From Laspinema olomoucense D3b (GTDB taxonomy: Bacteria; Cyanobacteriota; Cyanobacteriia; Cyanobacteriales; Laspinemataceae): 64,000 bases of DNA. Under the pieces are notes generated by a model. It saw only the letters and a list, made by a program, of their open reading frames with translations, ran no database searches and was not told the origin of the DNA. A program made the translations under genes and the position numbers. Positions 61,717 through 64,000 of this stretch are shown one piece after another; the stretch's first letter is position 1, and each line of letters starts with the position of its first letter. The stretch is taken from the NCBI RefSeq assembly GCF_025370785.1, contig NZ_JAMXFA010000018.1, positions 1 to 64,000 on the forward strand, written 5' to 3'.

Positions 61717-62234
61717 GTTTGCAATACTTTTCCTCGTGACGAGATCTAACAGGGACAGGTTGAGTCGGTTAGGGGCAGTAATTTTCCGGGGCCTTGTGGC
61801 CGGGAAGGGTGCATTGAGATCCGGTCTTCGGGATCGTTCATGCACTTGATCCACTGCCTCTTGAGTCTCTCAACTGTTCCTCGCTTTATCTGCAAACCGA
61901 GCTGCCATTTTATCCACCAATGATAGACCGACTCTGCTGATCCCAAGCGGATCAGGATGTTTTCTACGACACCCCCTGTGGGGCTGAGTCCTTTTGATCC
62001 AGGTTACACCCTGGGGAACCCCTATGGCATCCGTGATTTCTCTGCAATTTATCATTTGAGTCTGAATGCTACTGTTACCACAAATCCGGCGGCAGAGGGC
62101 TGGAGATAGCTTTTTAAGGAACTCCCTCCCGAAAAACCCAATATTAACTTGCTTTGATAGTGCTAGTATCACCGATTGGTTACCGGAGTTGATGAAGATA
62201 GATGGAAACAGGTGCACAGGATTAAATTAGAAAT
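61717..62234. other. Divergent intergenic region
   Basis: About 518 bp between the histidine kinase and the amidase gene, with both promoters. A 115-codon minus-strand frame (61870-62217) and the kinase N-terminal extension fall here but are not convincing. No strong hairpin. Confidence 0.4.
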
Positions 62235-63608
62235 ATGGGCAGAATTTTTATTTCAGCCGGTCACGGGGGTTATGAGAATGGCGCACTCGATCCTGGGGTG
62301 ATCGCCGGGGGAACGACGGAAGCGCAGGAAATGATTCTCCTGCGGGATTTAATTGTGGCGGAGTTGCGATCGCGCCCAGGGGTAGAAGTCTTAACGGTTC
62401 CCGATAACCTGAGCATGAGTCAGTCTATCTCCTGGATTAACAGCCGCGCTCGGTCTTCTGATGTGGCCCTGGAAATCCAGGCCAATGCCTTTGCTAACCC
62501 GACGGGCCGTGGAGCCAGCGTCTACTACATTGCCAACAATGACCAACGTAAGCAAAATGCCGAACAACTGCTGCTAAGTTTACTCCGGCGGGTTCCCCAA
62601 CTTCCGAATCGGGGAGTGAAACCGGATACGGCAACGACTCTGGGCAATTTACCGTTCAATCGCTGGGTGATTACCCCCTCTTTGCTGATGGAGGTTTGCT
62701 TTCTCACCAACCCCGAGGACCGCTCTTTACTCCAAAATCGTCGTCGAGACTTTGCAGTCGGCATTGCTGAAGGGCTAGTAGCTTGGGCTGCCGGGACCCC
62801 GCTTCCTGAGCCTTTGCCTCCAGGGACTTCCACCCCGGTGCCACCGACTTATCCCCCGATTAGTATCAATATTAATGGGCAGATCTATGGCGAGCAGGGG
62901 GTGATTATTAATGGGAATGCTTATATTCCCATTGATGTTGCGGATAGTTTTAAAGTGAACCTGTCCACTAATGCAACCATTCGGCGGGTAACCTATCGCA
63001 ATATTGTATATGTCCGGGCGATTGAGTTGCGGGAACATGATATTTCGGTGTCGTGGGATGGGGGAACGCGCACGGTGCTGTTGCGCTCAATTTTACAAAT
63101 TTGTCCGGGCTATCTCGATCGCATTATGGGACATGGCAACACCTCAGAAGTGCAACTGATTGTCTTTCTCAAAGGCAACAATCCCCAGGCGATCGTCCAG
63201 TTCCCAGACCTTCCTAAACTCTATCGGGAAGAAGCGGCGATCGAAGGCATCAATTACGATATCGCCTTCTGTCAAATGTGTTTGGAAACGAACTTTCTGC
63301 GCTTTAATGGGGAAATCCAACCTACCCAAAACAATTTTGCGGGATTGGGTTCCCTGGGTGGGGGCAATACTGCCGCTTCTTTCCCCAGCGCTCGGATTGG
63401 GGTCCGCGCCCATATCCAACATTTGAAAGCTTACGCGAGTATTGAACCCCTGGTCATGGAACAGGTTGATCCGCGCTTTCGCTTTGTGGCCCGTGGCATC
63501 GCCCCTTTACTGGCACAACTCAGTGGTCGCTGGGCCGCCGATCTCCAGTATGGTCAGAAAATTTTGGCCCTGTTGCGACGACTGTATGAATCGTCGGGTT
63601 TGTTGTAA
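62235..63608 (+). CDS. Three-domain N-acetylmuramoyl-L-alanine amidase
   Basis: A 457-residue protein. Residues 1-185 are an Amidase_3 domain: zinc ligands His10 in ISAGHGG and Glu29 in GGTTEAQEM, and the catalytic Glu in LLMEVCFLTNPED. The third ligand, normally His in an xIHAN motif, is Gln82 here (LEIQANAF). Residues about 210-285 form a copper-amine-oxidase-N-like beta unit (ININGQIYGEQGVIING), and about 290-455 a glucosaminidase/lysozyme-like domain (YDIAFCQMCLETNFLRFNG, NNFAGLGSLGGGNTAASF). It should cut peptidoglycan at two bonds, but there is no signal peptide. The ATG lacks a clear Shine-Dalgarno. Confidence 0.88.
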   Translation: MGRIFISAGHGGYENGALDPGVIAGGTTEAQEMILLRDLIVAELRSRPGVEVLTVPDNLSMSQSISWINSRARSSDVALEIQANAFANPTGRGASVYYIANNDQRKQNAEQLLLSLLRRVPQLPNRGVKPDTATTLGNLPFNRWVITPSLLMEVCFLTNPEDRSLLQNRRRDFAVGIAEGLVAWAAGTPLPEPLPPGTSTPVPPTYPPISININGQIYGEQGVIINGNAYIPIDVADSFKVNLSTNATIRRVTYRNIVYVRAIELREHDISVSWDGGTRTVLLRSILQICPGYLDRIMGHGNTSEVQLIVFLKGNNPQAIVQFPDLPKLYREEAAIEGINYDIAFCQMCLETNFLRFNGEIQPTQNNFAGLGSLGGGNTAASFPSARIGVRAHIQHLKAYASIEPLVMEQVDPRFRFVARGIAPLLAQLSGRWAADLQYGQKILALLRRLYESSGLL

Positions 63609-63777
63609 GCCCACTCCAAACCCTCAACTCTACACCCCCTCGGATGAGAGTAACCGGGCCATTCCCAACCCGACTCTCATCCGTGCACGCCCTATCCCCG
63701 TCTACAAATCAGGACTGATCCTCAACATTTCCTTCAAAACAATTCATAATGAGAACGAAGAAGGGAGACTGGCTGCT

Positions 63778-64000
63778 ATGGGGGATAAAATCAGCTTAAA
63801 AGATGTCATACACTTTTATGCAGAGGGGCGTAGAAACTTTAGAAATGCGGATTTTAGTGGCTTAGAATTCAAGCGGATTAATCTTCAAGAAGCGGATCTT
63901 CAGGGGGCCTATATTCGCTGGGGGGAACTCCAAGGGGCGAATCTCAAAGGAGCCAATTTGTCTTGGGCGGACCTCCAAAAAGCGAACCTGTCTGATGCAG
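63778..64000 (+). CDS. Pentapeptide-repeat protein (3-prime end outside window)
   Basis: Open from ATG 63778 (AAGGGAGA upstream) to the window end, 74 codons so far. After MGDKISLKDVIHFYAEGRRN it enters A(D/N)Lxx repeats: NADFSGLEFKRINLQEADLQ, GELQGANLKGANLSWADLQ. Pentapeptide repeats fold as a right-handed beta-helix and are numerous in cyanobacteria; function is usually unknown. The start is complete, the end is cut by the window. Confidence 0.85.
   Translation, partial: MGDKISLKDVIHFYAEGRRNFRNADFSGLEFKRINLQEADLQGAYIRWGELQGANLKGANLSWADLQKANLSDA

Noticed and set aside
61870-62217. 115-codon minus-strand frame between kinase and amidase
   Set aside because: Irregular composition, overlaps the weak N-terminal extension of the kinase frame, no RBS.

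Overview
The window is a cyanobacterial chromosome segment. Evidence: the HIP1 octamer GCGATCGC is scattered throughout; several families are typical of cyanobacteria (DUF3747 with SLH repeats, ECF sigma factor plus TPR pairs, a nucleotide-translocase-like transporter with HEAT repeats, GH116, a tRNA-Glu without encoded CCA); and short palindromic repeats are abundant. A filamentous, non-heterocystous (Oscillatoriales-type) genome is my inference; no marker here proves it. The segment mixes housekeeping genes (purB, infC, bioF, comM/yifB, tRNA-Glu, a UbiB-type kinase, an M42 peptidase) with accessory modules.

Layout. 1-2.3 kb: a frameshifted small gene (429-693), a VapBC-like toxin-antitoxin pair (1301-2004) and an MFS transporter remnant. 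2.3-4.8 kb: a methyltransferase and an ABC exporter. 5.3-13.3 kb: minus-strand block with a duplicated beta-domain protein, a TPR protein, two ECF sigma factors with long tails, and a tandem substrate-binding-domain protein with surface-type repeats but no signal peptide; three of these ORFs carry palindromic repeat DNA inside their coding frames. 13.5-18.9 kb: yifB/comM, a DUF3887-like secreted protein, purB and a GH10 xylanase. 19-29 kb: membrane-anchored WD40 protein, VanX-type dipeptidase, SH3b protein, cyclic-nucleotide-binding protein, translocase-HEAT protein and infC. 30.7-33 kb: DUF3747-SLH protein and a coiled-coil membrane protein.

33.2-35.0 kb is an AT-rich two-gene cassette: an OLD/AAA_15-type ATPase overlapping (ATGA) a small Cys-rich protein with a PD-(D/E)XK-like nuclease signature. 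It looks like a mobile defence module. 35.2-42.3 kb holds a GH116 glucosidase convergent with a four-gene sugar ABC importer. 43.5-47.6 kb holds a VWA - PP2C - Ser/Thr kinase triad in which the kinase is fused to two S1 RNA-binding domains and a tail resembling cyanobacterial ribosomal protein S1. This is the most unusual architecture in the window, because it suggests phospho-signalling aimed at RNA or the ribosome. 48.9-49.8 kb has two tandem XRE regulators sharing a TCATGTA/TACATGA operator. 50-57.5 kb holds bioF, a TPR protein, a GT25-like glycosyltransferase, an SLH lipoprotein, a YdcF-type protein, an M42 peptidase and tRNA-Glu. 57.6-64 kb holds a UbiB-like kinase, a GAF histidine kinase, a multi-domain amidase whose third zinc ligand is changed to Gln, and the start of a pentapeptide-repeat gene.

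Functions are assigned from motifs and remembered family consensus; no database search was run. Start codons were re-chosen by eye where the longest open frame began at a TTG or GTG upstream of a better ATG.
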